A stretch of 64,000 nucleotides of DNA, taken from NCBI RefSeq assembly GCF_026210795.1, contig NC_089430.1:1984001-2048000 (forward strand), given 5' to 3'. The notes under the pieces were generated by a model. It saw only the letters and a program-made list of their open reading frames with translations. It searched no databases and had not been told where the DNA came from. Within the stretch, counting starts at the first letter, position 1. The number at the start of each line of letters is the position of its first letter. Source of the stretch: Rhizophagus irregularis (lineage: Eukaryota > Glomeromycota > Glomeromycetes > Glomerales > Glomeraceae). This document shows, piece by piece, positions 33,996-44,872 of this stretch. Made by a program: the position numbers and the translations under genes.

Positions 33996-35098
33996 ATTTA
34001 TTTAGGTGTTATTTGTGTTATTTATTATACTTATTTTATTAGGAGATACGCGTTTATTTATTAATAGATAAGCAGACATAAATTTCAATATGAAATTAAA
34101 CGAACTTATCATTTTTTTTTTATCAATAGAGCATATTTTTATTGTTTTATTAACTTTTTGAAAGTAAATAATTTTCAATTTAAAAACATAAATTTTAAAA
34201 GCATGAAAATTAATTTTCTTAAAAAAAATTTGCAATTAAAATTTTTCTAAGATAAATGTTACGCAGAAAAGCAAATGAGGCTGATGCGCCACAAAAAAAC
34301 GGTCCAAAATATACATGTATGGTTATTAAAATGTGTGCATGTCATACATGCGAAAAATCAACCGTACAATACATGTTTTTGTAACACCCGAAAATACTTT
34401 GCAAAATGCTGTATGGTATAAAAATTTTATTTCTATATAATAGTACTATTGATTCATTGCAATTAGTATACTGAGTATTGATTTTTCTACTTTCAAAAGC
34501 TTCGGACGATAACCAGGAGAATATTTAAAATCCCGAATATTTCTCTAACTGAAATTTTACAATAAGTACAATTAATTAATAAACATGAATGTAAAGTGAT
34601 TTTATCACCTTCTATAAATTCAAAATTTTCATCTAAGCAGTCAGTTTAGTCAGTTGGAAGTTGACAAAGCATTTCTTTTTTAGAGAAAGTAAAAAAAAAA
34701 AATTTGTAATAAATCAAAAAATGGTACCGCTTTTGAGGACTCCGAAGTTCATCCATAAAATTCTTTAAACATCATACTCACGGAATTTTATAACTATTAC
34801 TTATATTTTCATTATTTTTCCATAAATGTATCATATTCACGGAAACGGAAAAAATTTTTATAGAATTGAAGTCTATCATTAGTTGATCGATAAGTGTACG
34901 TTAATTAAAAATTTCGTATTGTTTTTATTTAATTATCCGTTCATAAAATTCTCGAAGCACAAAGTAAGACTCATTTAAATAAACTGTCATTTTATATGTA
35001 AACCAATTGTTTATTAATTTAGTAAATAAATGGTAATAAATTATATTAGATAAGTATTTAGTGATAATAGTAATAAAAAAATTATAGTCTTAATTAGT
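33996..35098. other. Intergenic, no supported gene
   Basis: AT-rich DNA between the hAT-like MITE and the protease gene's 3' end. ATACATGTATGGTTATTAAAATG-type phrases and ATACATGCG form a weak inverted repeat around 34310-34380. No coding frame is convincing. Confidence 0.35.
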
Positions 35099-35977
35099 TT
35101 AAAGTTTTGAAGCCTCATACACTAGTTTCGTGAATTCTTCGAAAGAATATATGGGTGAATCAGTTGAACCACTTTTTGAAGCGCTTGCATTACCAATTAC
35201 CCTGCCTGTATTATTTTTATTGTCATATTGTCTAATCCAAGGACCTCCGCTTGAACCACTTCCGGTATTTAAAGGTACATATCTAAAACTACCCGATCGA
35301 GACGAACTCCCATTCCATTTGCAAGGGGAATTTCCATCTCTTTTACAATCTTTAATTTCACCATTTACTGGGTAACCTATTGCAGTGATATTATTAACTG
35401 TATCGCCCGGATTAGTATCCCAGTCGAAACATCCTGTTTTGTCTTGCAATTTACCCTGATCGTAATTGAACTTAATCATGCCATAATCATAATAATAGTG
35501 ACCATCTACTACTTCTACAGAACCTCCTTTAACGGGTATAGCAACCGGACATTGACCGTTTTCATACCCGGGGCAAAAAACCATATTTGAAGACCAACTA
35601 CCATTTCCATTATAAATACAATGTGCGGCAGTAAGCCCGATATTTCCATTTTCAGTCCTAATTACACTAGCAGTACAAAAATAATTTTTACCATCTCCGG
35701 TGTTATGAAAAAATAATTTTCCATAAGGAACATAAGGATTATAACTTGTAATGTTCGATTCCTTCACTGGTAACTGATCTCTTTTAGTACGATAATTGGG
35801 TTTATTATTTTTAGATTCATTAGTTGTTAAGGGTATTGCATCTCTCATTTTTTCAGGTGTCCAATAAGCATCTTCGATGTCAAATACTTTAGTAATTATA
35901 GAACCTGCAACCGTATATTTTAAATTAGTTATGACCGTAAGTACAATCAAAATGTAAAATATAAATTTTTCATTCAT
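35099..35977 (-). CDS. Secreted trypsin-like (S1/V8-like) serine protease, 292 aa
   Basis: Single exon. An N-terminal hydrophobic signal peptide (residues 1-25, MNEKFIFYILIVLTVITN start) is followed by a probable propeptide with a kexin-type dibasic site RTKR (63-66). The catalytic triad is in the expected order: His119 in IGLTAAHCIYNG, Asp164 in YYYDYGMIKF, Ser243 in GSGSSGGPW. The family hydrolyses peptide bonds with Ser attacking and His/Asp relaying charge. Seven cysteines after residue 100 and several NxS/T sites fit extracellular maturation. The fold and length resemble bacterial/fungal glutamyl-endopeptidase-like S1 proteases more than animal trypsin. The start is chosen at the ATG giving the signal peptide. 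No neighbouring gene is co-oriented. Likely role is extracellular protein degradation or host interface, by inference. Confidence 0.88.
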   Translation of the reverse strand: MNEKFIFYILIVLTVITNLKYTVAGSIITKVFDIEDAYWTPEKMRDAIPLTTNESKNNKPNYRTKRDQLPVKESNITSYNPYVPYGKLFFHNTGDGKNYFCTASVIRTENGNIGLTAAHCIYNGNGSWSSNMVFCPGYENGQCPVAIPVKGGSVEVVDGHYYYDYGMIKFNYDQGKLQDKTGCFDWDTNPGDTVNNITAIGYPVNGEIKDCKRDGNSPCKWNGSSSRSGSFRYVPLNTGSGSSGGPWIRQYDNKNNTGRVIGNASASKSGSTDSPIYSFEEFTKLVYEASKL

Positions 35978-36330
35978 TTTTGAAATTAAGAATTTTAGGG
36001 TTAAAAATAACTGAAGTTATTCAAAGTGGAAATAAAAATTAGAAGTTACTTTTTTTACTTTTTTTTTAAAGAAGAAAAAAACTCAATGTTTATATATTTC
36101 TTTAATCGTGACTCAAAAAAAAAAACCTTGTGGTTTATTGTGACTGTAAATCCTTGAAGTGACATGGAATATCGATTCAAGAAAAATATTTTTGATTTTT
36201 TTTTTTTAAATTTAATTATTATTATCACTAAGAAAGGAATATGAGAATATCTCACACTATTCTCCAATGTTAAGGTGCCAATCGCGCATGTAACATGCAG
36301 ATCATTTTCATTTTACTTCATTCGATTTAA
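35978..36330. other. 5' flank of the protease gene
   Basis: AT-rich upstream sequence with a run of short T/A tracts. No TATA box of canonical form within 100 bp could be fixed with confidence. The open frame at 36055-36267 on the minus strand has no recognisable content. Confidence 0.3.
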
Positions 36331-37384
36331 TTTATCGCCGTTTTCAAAATGGTGTGTGCAACGTCGATCATCTGATTAAAAAAAATTCCCAGATTTTCAC
36401 CGAATATTTTAAACCCAAATATATGTTTCGCATTCTTTTCTAACTATTACCCAAGATTCCCTGCCAGAACTTGCATTAATAGGTTTGTTTACAGCTTTTC
36501 CTTGAGTTATAAGTCAATTTATTATGTACAGTTTTGAGTTTCTTTCGTCCAAAGTTTGAGATTATTGGCGATTATCGAGTTTACCATCAATAACTAATGA
36601 TTTTTTCATTTTCTCTAAAACTTTAACGTTCTTACATTTTTTTTTCTATTCACAGATACCATTTTCTCTCTTTTTATAATAATTATAATCAATTACATTA
36701 ATAGTGTTAATAAATTTTGTAAGTAATTTTAGATTTTTTGCCCATTACGTTATATTGCATTATTATAAAATAATTTAGCATTTTTGGTTAATTAAAAGGT
36801 TTTAGAAGGCTATATAAAGTTTTTCTGTAAATATTGGAACGTTTAAAATTTGGATTTATTGAATTTTAACGAAACTACCTAACTGTGTATACTTATTTTT
36901 ATAATTTTATAACAATAGATATTTTATGCTTCAAAACAAGTTAAGAGCTAAGTTAAAAAATTAAATAAGTTATTTAACAGGTATGGTGTTGCTTAGACTA
37001 AAGTTTTATCAAGTTTAAATGGTTATTTTAAAAAATTCTAACCATTTTTATAATAATAATATTGACTCTGTATTTATTTTCTCTTTATCTTTACAGAAAT
37101 TCTATATGAAAATTTGGAATTTTTATATTGTAAAATTGAAGCCTTATGAGGATTTAATTTGTAATTGTATAAAGGAGAAATTGAAATTATAAAACAAATA
37201 AAATTTTAAATAAAAATTAATTTTTTCGCGGAGCAATAATTTTTTTCACTTATTGTCACATGACCGTTATGATATTTGATTGGCCAATTTTGTTTATTTT
37301 GATCATATGACCAATAATCATAATCAGTATTCGAATTTCATGCATGATCGAGCTGCATATACCATTTTGAAAACGGCGATAATA
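36331..37384. mobile_element. 1.05-kb inverted-repeat element, TTATCGCCGTTTTCAAAATGG ends
   Basis: The left arm has TATCGCCGTTTTCAAAATGG, then TGTGTGCAACGTCGATCAT. The reverse complement of the right arm has TATCGCCGTTTTCAAAATGG, then TATATGCAGCTCGATCAT. About 40 bp of paired arms, no transposase inside. No target-site duplication could be fixed. Confidence 0.55.
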
Positions 37385-37639
37385 ACACTTATACTAATTA
37401 AGAAATTATCATGCATCTATCTAATTTTATTAATTTTACAAGAAATTGACTTATTAGCAGGGGAGCAGGGGAGCTGCCATTCGATTCATTCATTGTGTTA
37501 TAAGATAATAAGAACCATCTAAAAGCGGAAACCAAATAGTAAAGCTTTATTCACTAGTAAATTATTATTTAAAAAAAAAATTATTATTAAAAATATATAT
37601 ATATAACTAAAAAAATTTGTCTGACGTTTGGATTTATAG

Positions 37640-37795
37640 TTTCCGTGTAAATAATTTGAATTGTGTAATTTGAAATCCCATGCCATACAATTAAAACCCG
37701 TGACAAGCCTCCGCCTGATCTATTTATGGTCAAAAACTATTCGATCCGTGTGCATTCCAATCAACTAATCCAATTTCAGTTAATAAAATTTTCCT
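37640..37795. repeat. Dispersed repeat, inverted relative to 26308-26420
   Basis: Reverse complement matches the 26308 copy in two blocks (AACTGAAATTGGATTAGTTG with GGAATGCACA, and GGCATGGGATTTCAAATTAC). An extra 50 bp here contains CAGGCGGAGGCTTGTCACGG. The copy here may be the fuller form. Confidence 0.55.
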
Positions 37796-38379
37796 TTTTT
37801 TCGGAAATTTCCCTTTTTTTCAAACTGATTTCCTTTCTTTATTCTTTTTCTTCCCCCCAAATTTTTTTATTATATTAAATATATTTACAAAATTATTATT
37901 TTTTTAAAAAAAATCAATATAACAAACATATCAGATATAGGAAAATTGACCAACACAAGTAAGATTTTTTCAATTAAATTAAACGCTGGATAAATAGTTT
38001 GATTTTCAAATTCATAAAAATCAATTAATTATAAAATATGTAAAAATGTCAATTTTTTTTTGAAGAAATTGTTGATTTAATAATAGATTATTATAACCAA
38101 ATCCATATCCAAAATTGTCTAAATAACTATCAGATTTTTGAATAAAGATTTTAATTCAAATGGTTTAGTTAAATTAAGTACCAAAAGAATAATAATAAAT
38201 GAAATGAATAGATTCTAATACATTTAATTATTCAAATATTTTTTTTAAGTTGGTTATAAGTTTAAGATTGACGTAATATAAAATAAGAAATAATTATAAA
38301 ATTTATAATTAATTAAAAAAAAATATTTGTAGTATTTTCATAATATTAAAGTTTTTCAAAAATATTTCTAAAAAATTAA
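37796..38379. other. Intergenic, no supported gene
   Basis: AT-rich spacer with T- and A-runs. No coding frame or structured repeat recognised. Confidence 0.3.
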
Positions 38380-38384
38380 TCAAA

Positions 38385-38860
38385 AAAATGAGGGTGAATG
38401 AAAAAATAGGGAGATAAAAGGATAAAAGAAACGAAGGAGAGTGAGGGAGAAATGAAATGGAGCAAAGGGTGAGCGAAAGAAATAAAAGGAACGAAAAAGA
38501 TCAAGTGGGAATAAAAAAAAATGAAAAAAATGGAGGGACGAAATGGAGCAAAGGGAAATAAAAAAAAATGAAAGGAACAAAGGGTAATGTAAAAAGAAGT
38601 GGAAATGGGAAAAAAATGAAAATGACAGAGGATAGTGTAAAGGAACAAAAAAGATGAAACGGGAATGGAATAAAAATGAAAGGAACGAAGGGTAGTGTAA
38701 AGGAATGAAAAGATGAAGAAACAAAGAGGAAATAAACATAACAGAAAAAATGAAGGAAGGGAAGAATAAAAAGAGCAAAAAAAATGAAGAAACAAAAAGA
38801 AAACAAAAAAATGGAGAAGGGACGGAAATGAGATAAACAGTAAAAACCAAACCCATAAAA
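38385..38860 (+). repeat. 480-bp homopurine tract (G/A strand)
   Basis: Almost pure purine on the plus strand, with loosely repeated units such as GGAACGAAGGGTAGTGTAAA and ATGGAGCAAAGGG. Pyrimidine-only frames on the complement look like Phe/Ser/Leu-rich proteins but are composition artefacts. Such tracts can form triplex DNA. Confidence 0.65.
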
Positions 38861-39689
38861 TTAAAAGAAGAAATAAAGTTAGTAGGAAACGGAAATTACA
38901 TGTAATAAATAAACAAAAACAAAAAAATAAAAAACATACCTTAGTAGTTATAAAGAATAATCGAAAGACCTAAAAAGAATGAATTCAAAATGTAAAATGA
39001 TCAGCACAAATTTAGCCAATAAAATTTAATGTGAAAAATTATTAAATCGCCCAGGGTGAAAATACACTCAAACGTCAAATCATTAATATAAACTATATTA
39101 TTCTAAATATAATTTATATCATTCTAATATTATAAATATAATTTAATACATGTTATTTATTATTTTTTGTTAACTAATTATTACCATATTAAATTCCTAA
39201 TTATAAACAAAAAACTACTGTAACCATCTTTAATTTACTTAGTATTGCATTACATTATAATACTAAATTTTTCTATTTAATAAACAAACTCATTTGTCCC
39301 GGTGCATGACTGCTAGTAATAAACTAATACTAAATTGTACTATAATCTAGATTTTTTGAAGATATAATAATATTATTAAGATTAATCACTTTTTTAAGAA
39401 CGATAAATCAGCTGTAAAATAGTGATATAGTGATCTGCAAATTCGTATACATCATAAAAAAAAAAAAATTATTAAAAAAAAAATTATTATTACGATAAAT
39501 CAGCTGTAAATAGTGATATAGTGATCTGTTAAAAAAATAATAATAATAAACTAATGCTAAATTGTACTATAATCTAAATTTTTGAAGATATAATAATATT
39601 TATTTTTAATTTTAATAAATATTTAAAAGTTACTGTAAATTTTATTAGTAAAATATTTTTAGTGGAGTAAAATTATTATTAAAAAAAAA
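38861..39689. repeat. AT-rich spacer with a 220-bp-offset direct duplication
   Basis: The block ATAAACTAATACTAAATTGT ... TGAAGATATAATAATAT at about 39318-39375 recurs at 39541-39600. ACGATAAATCAGCTGTAAA followed by TAGTGATATAGTGATCTG occurs at 39400-39438 and 39493-39529. Overlapping segmental duplication, non-coding. Confidence 0.5.
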
Positions 39690-40197
39690 TCAAAAATTTA
39701 TTAATTAAGAAAACATTCATTTTGAAAATTTTGAAAGTATTTTTCCTTTTTTAAATTTTATGAATTCTTTGATAAAAATTTTTTTACGAAAAGAGAAAAA
39801 AATAGATCAAAATGGAAAACCATTTCCTTTATATTTTTTATGATTTTTTTTGATTTTTTTTTTCAACGAAAAAAAATAAATCAAAAAGGAAACCCATTTC
39901 CTTTTTCATCTTATAAATTTTTTTGATTTTTTTATGAAAAAAAATTTTTACAAAAGGAGAAAAAAAAATTAAAAAGGAAACCCATTTCCTTTTTTCATTT
40001 TTATAATTTTTTTTTGATTTTTTTTTTCATGAAAAAAAAAATTTTAACAAAAAGAGAAAAAAGTAAATCAAAAATGGTAGGGTATTTCCTTTTTTATTTT
40101 TATAAATTTTTTTGATTTTTTTTTTCAACAAAAAAAAAGTTTTTTACAAAAAGAGAAAAAATTAAAGCAAAAATGGAAAGTTATTTCCTTTTTCAAT
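39690..40197. repeat. Tandem repeat, about 105-bp unit, roughly five copies
   Basis: The unit contains AAGGAAACCCATTTCCTTTTT, then TTTTTGATTTTTTT(T)CA, then a polyA/polyT palindrome and ACAAAA(A/G)GAGAAAAA. Copies begin near 39735, 39815, 39885, 39965, 40070 and 40175. The last copy is cut by the LINE insertion at 40198-40219. Confidence 0.55.
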
Positions 40198-40219
40198 CAA
40201 AAAAAATCTAAAAAACGTT
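40198..40219. repeat. Left copy of the 22-bp LINE target-site duplication
   Basis: C, eight A, TCT, six A, CGTT. The identical 22 bases are at 53247-53268. Immediately after it comes an uninterrupted T-run (to about 40234), the poly(A) tail of the minus-strand LINE. The last TT may belong to the tail. Confidence 0.75.
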
Positions 40220-40422
40220 TTTTTTTTTTTTTTTACTGGTTAAACGAAAAAAACTTTATTAATTTTTTGGAAATTTATACATGTCTTTAGTTTGATTTAC
40301 AGTTATAGCTAAAAAAACTAAAACACTAATACTAAACTAAATATCTAAAACAAAATAATTATATTAAATTGTTCCTGACAAACCAGATCAAACGAAAATA
40401 ATAAAATACGCACTTAGAATAA

Positions 40423-43400
40423 CAATCATCGGTCATGTCACGGATCGGCATAGGGAACTGATTTCTATTAGAGGATCGACATGATTGCCGATCACTTTTT
40501 TAAAAACCGTTTTTTACTAAAATAAAAAAAATTTACATAATAATATATACTGAAATTTTACATGTAGTTTTGTATCATGTCGGAGCTATTATGTATTAAT
40601 TTTTGTCAGAATTGGATGATTATTGAGCTACTTTTACTATAAAAAACTTCTAAGTGAACGAAAAAATGCAAATTTTGATGTATATGCAAACATGAAAAAA
40701 TCTTGTATTACCGTAGTTTGTAACACTAAGATATTTGAAACTTCGAGATGGAAAAAATATATTTTTGTCTTCATATGGTTAAAAAAAACTGTCTATAACT
40801 TGCATCTCAGCTTTACTTTTACCCTATTTTTGCGGTTTTTTAAAAAATACTTAATTACAAATGTTAGAACACAATGATAGGTTTTCTTTAAACTCACTTT
40901 TTGAAAACTTTACAGAGGAATCAGAAGAGTTGGAGGACGACATAAGCAGTGATAATGAAGGGAGTGACTGTGAGTTTTTTGGTTCTTTTGCTGATTTTGA
41001 CGAATGTAATATTAGATTTTTACATAGAATATCTGAAAATATTGATGTAACTAGTAGTTCTGACTCCGATATTTATGAAGATGAAATAAATGAAGACCTT
41101 GAATGTGAAAATGAGTGTAATAACGAACAGTCTCCATGTAACAATAATAATGAATATCACGAAATTATAGCAGATTTAGAGTTAAAAGATTTGACGGCGT
41201 GTGTGGTAATTGATTTTATTAATGGTAAGTTTCAACGGTGTGGGCAAAATGAAGGAAAGATAAGGCAATTGCGTAACCTTTTTGGCACATGGCAAATAGA
41301 TCGTGACGCTGTTAAAGAAGTAAATGGTATTTTACCAAGATTGGGAGTTTGTGATTCACATTTTCAATTTGACAATAAATACCTGCATAAACCACGAGAA
41401 AAAAAATTTAAAGACTTTGAATCAGGAATAATACAATGGTGTAGATGTATGTCTTGTGATAAATTTGTGAATTTTTTTTCACGGGGTATGGGATGTGCTC
41501 AACATTCTTGGTATATAAATAAACATAATATTCAAGTATCATGTATTGGACAATATGGCTGTGAAGCGTTAAAAGAATGTGATCCTTTATGTGTTCAAGC
41601 ATTTGATAATATTAAAAGATCAAGATCTATTTGCTGTTCATGTTACGAAAAACTTGGGGGTCATATTTATCAACGTCCAGGAAGAGGAAAAAAAGGAAGT
41701 ACATGTGTCAATAAACAATTACATTTAGAAGATATTAGTAAAGGGCTCGAATTTTTGGGTAATTGGTTGATTGACATTTCACGAACTCAAGATGAAGAAT
41801 TAAAAAAACAAATATTGGTAGCGTTAGTTAATACTCTTATTCCTTTTGCGCCCCATTCATATTATAATAAAGAAACTAATAATCCTATTCCTATTTCTAC
41901 AAGTAAAATTACTCAACCACCTAGTTTATTTCTAATTAAAATGCTTTTTATTAAATTTTTTAAAAAAATAAATGACAACCCAAAAATAAACATTGATAAT
42001 TTTAAGGAACTTGGAAGTATAATTGGAAATAAATTGTGGAATTCACGATCAGATGTTATTGCAAATAAATCTTCCTTAGAATCACCACAAACTATCCAAG
42101 AATATTATAATGCATTTCCGAATTTTATAACTACATTTTTTTGGGGAATAATTTATAAGTTGCAAGAAAAAAAAATAGAAATAAGTAATCGTCAGCAAAA
42201 AAAACGTAACAAGCCTCTTCAAACTGTTAATCACAAAAAATTAACTAAAGTAGTGACATTTATTACCTCAATATTAATAGGATTTGCTTTTCCTTCTTTA
42301 AAAATTTGGTTACCTCGAGTTTTAGCAAGTTTGGTTCGTAGACCACGATTATTAAGTTCACTCTGCCAACTATTAACAATGTGTCATGTAACATCTCACA
42401 TAGATAGATATGAAAGAAAGCTTGCTAATGTTCGAATGAAAAATGCTAATCCAACACAACGCCTAATTAAAAAAAATAATATTTGGAATTTAGCAATCAT
42501 CGATAACATTGATTTCAAAGAAAAAAGTTTTAAGTTTGGAAATATTTACGATGTTACTCAAGAAAGTTCTCATGCAATATTAAGAATGGCCTTTCAAATA
42601 CAGCTACCAATAGATATAATAAGGACTGGACCTGAAGAAATGGTTGAATTAACTGCAGATACACCGTTATTTGGTATGAACTCTAGGATAGATCAATTAT
42701 TAATGACTTTTCAAGAAGTATTCAAAGAATTATTAGATTTTAAAAATATCAATGGCGAATTATCTTACAGAAAAGATTTTGATGCTAAAAGCGTTAAAGA
42801 TATTTTACTTTCCAAATTAGATTATGGATGTTTAGAACCATCACCTAATGTCATTATCCTTGAACCCGGAAATAACCCCAATTCAGATGAAGAGATTTTA
42901 AATGCCGCTGAGATGTATAAAAAAGAATTTGATTTAAAAGATTATGAATTTCTTGATATTGTTGCTGATGAAGCAATATATCGTAGATTAATTAAATGTA
43001 AAAAAAAATGGACAAAATTAAGACCTCACCTAGGTCAGTGGCACACGTCTAAGGACTTTTGCTCAGTACTTTTAGTTCTATTTTCAAGTTATGGATTATT
43101 AAGTTTAGCTTCACGTCTTGGTGTGCGATTTTTAGATAAACTTGAAATTGTTGTGGACTATCGTTCAACAGCTAGAGTATTAGATCTCTTGTGGGTTGCT
43201 GTAAAAATCGCTATTAATATTTATATTAATTTAAAAAAAATAAATTTTTCCGAAATTTTAGATGGTAAAAATGATACTCACATTTGTCTTAAAGTTTGGT
43301 ACCTTTATTATAGATGGGCGGGTATTTGGAAAGCTCATAAAATGGGAATGCGTATAGGAAATTTCAGTATTCAAAAAGATTCTTTAGCTGCAGCCGCGCC

Positions 43401-44820
43401 TCTTTTTGCTAGTGCTGCTAAATCCAATTATACAACTGCAATTGCCCATTATCTTTCAACACTAGCTGCTTTTCCACAATTAGAAGAAAAGTTACGTTGT
43501 GTTGGTTCTTTTAAAATTCCACGTGAACAACATGAAGAAAACCATATCTGTTTAGGTTTTGATGAGGCGTTAGAGACGTTTGGAGTGAAATATGTTAAAC
43601 AAAATGTCACCGGAAATACAATTGATGAAAAATGTCTTAAAGATCAAATAAAAGCAGTTCAGGATGAAAGGGCCAGGATAGATTTGCTAATATATGAATA
43701 TTTAGATAATAAATCAATATTACCGGCTGAACGAACTAGTAAATCACGAATGGCACCATTGTGGGATCTTGTAGGCGATCTAGTAGATATTTTTGGGATG
43801 TCAGATCCTTTGTCTCACGATCTATTTCAAGAATATCAACCAACTGAACTGCACCATCAAGGAGTTGAACGTCTAATTTCATGCTATCAGAAAGGATTAA
43901 CGTGAATCAAAACAGTTTATCGACAAGAAGTTCTAGAAATAGAATGCAGAAACACACATGGTAGAAGAGCAATAGAAGTTGTTAGAACTAGATTGAAAGA
44001 TTTTACCCAGCAAAAGAAAAATCGTCGGACTAAAGTTAAATTATCTCAAGGTACATCACGAACAGGTGGATCTCGTAATGCAGATAATTTAGAATTGTCA
44101 CACTTACCTAATGACCAAATCAGTTTACTAAAGAAAAAACGTAAACAAACAACCCCGGAAGAAGAAAAAATACTTGAGGCGTTATTAGTTTATGAAGATG
44201 AGTTACCAGACTCAGCTATTAATGAGGTTCTTGATAAACTTTCAAGTGATTGGAATAAAACTAAAGTTAAAGCAGCGTGGAGATACCGTAAATCTAAAAT
44301 TCAAATTATAAATAATAACAATAATAAATAATGTAAGTTTTTTGTTAAATTAACGTTATTTTACAAAATGAACAAATAAATACAATAAAATTTTAAAATT
44401 ATAATCTAAACAATATTAATTACTGATTAATTGGGTGCAAAAAACTATAAATTATAAAATTTCGGCAAAATTTATTAATCTAACCACCTTTTGTCGGATA
44501 TGTTTTTTGATCGTACATAAAAAGTTACATATAATTGGTAATTTAAGATCGCGTTACGTTTTCATATAAACTTGCATCTCTGGGTTAAGTCCAAAAAAAT
44601 AGAAAAGGTTGTTCAAATAGGAAATTTTTGTACAAATGTTTTTTTGCAAAGAAAATTATTGGAATATGTAGATTAAACCTTTAGTAAATAAAAGTAATTA
44701 AAATGTGAAGTTCGTTAACTTGAAAAAAAAGTTTTATATTAGAACGGAATTTCACGTGATTTAACGTTACACCAATTTCATATTAATGATCGGCAGTTCC
44801 TGTGACATGACCGATGATTG
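40423..44820 (+). mobile_element. 4.4-kb DNA transposon nested in the LINE 3' UTR
   Basis: Perfect 19-bp terminal inverted repeats CAATCATCGGTCATGTCAC at both ends, with further inverted GATCGGCA/TGCCGATC motifs inside. ATAA (40419-40422 and 44821-44824) may be a 4-bp duplication, though such a string can occur by chance here. One long transposase-like gene inside. It lies in the LINE 3' UTR, so it is younger than the LINE. Confidence 0.75.
40861..44331 (+). pseudogene. DDE-type transposase-like protein (DUF6589/KDZ-like), one TGA
   Basis: A single frame of 1156 codons interrupted once, by TGA at 43903 (GLT-stop-IKTVYRQEVLEIEC), which was probably TGG (Trp). Acidic N-terminus (about residues 15-95), then a cysteine-rich region with CRCMSC, SCIGQYGCEALKECDPLC and SICCSCYEKLGG (about 190-270), likely zinc-binding. 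A hydrophobic core follows with IDNIDFKEKSFKFGNIYDVT, LGQWHTSKDFCSVLL, SRLGVRFLDKLEIVVDYRST and TELHHQGVERLISCYQKG. These fit the large fungal transposase-like family annotated as DUF6589 and related to Kyakuja-Dileera-Zisupton elements; I cannot assign the catalytic acids with certainty. The C-terminal 110 residues are basic with a Myb-like PEEEKILEALLVYEDELPDS segment. Being inside matched TIRs supports the transposase role. Confidence 0.7.
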
Positions 44821-44872
44821 ATAATGTATATACATAAAAACTCACCCAAAGGGCGAAAATTAAAGAAATAAA

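Noticed and set aside
38376-38856. Phe/Ser/Leu-rich open frames of 100-158 codons on the minus strand
   Set aside because: Complement of a homopurine tract; all three frames are open for compositional reasons and no domain is visible.
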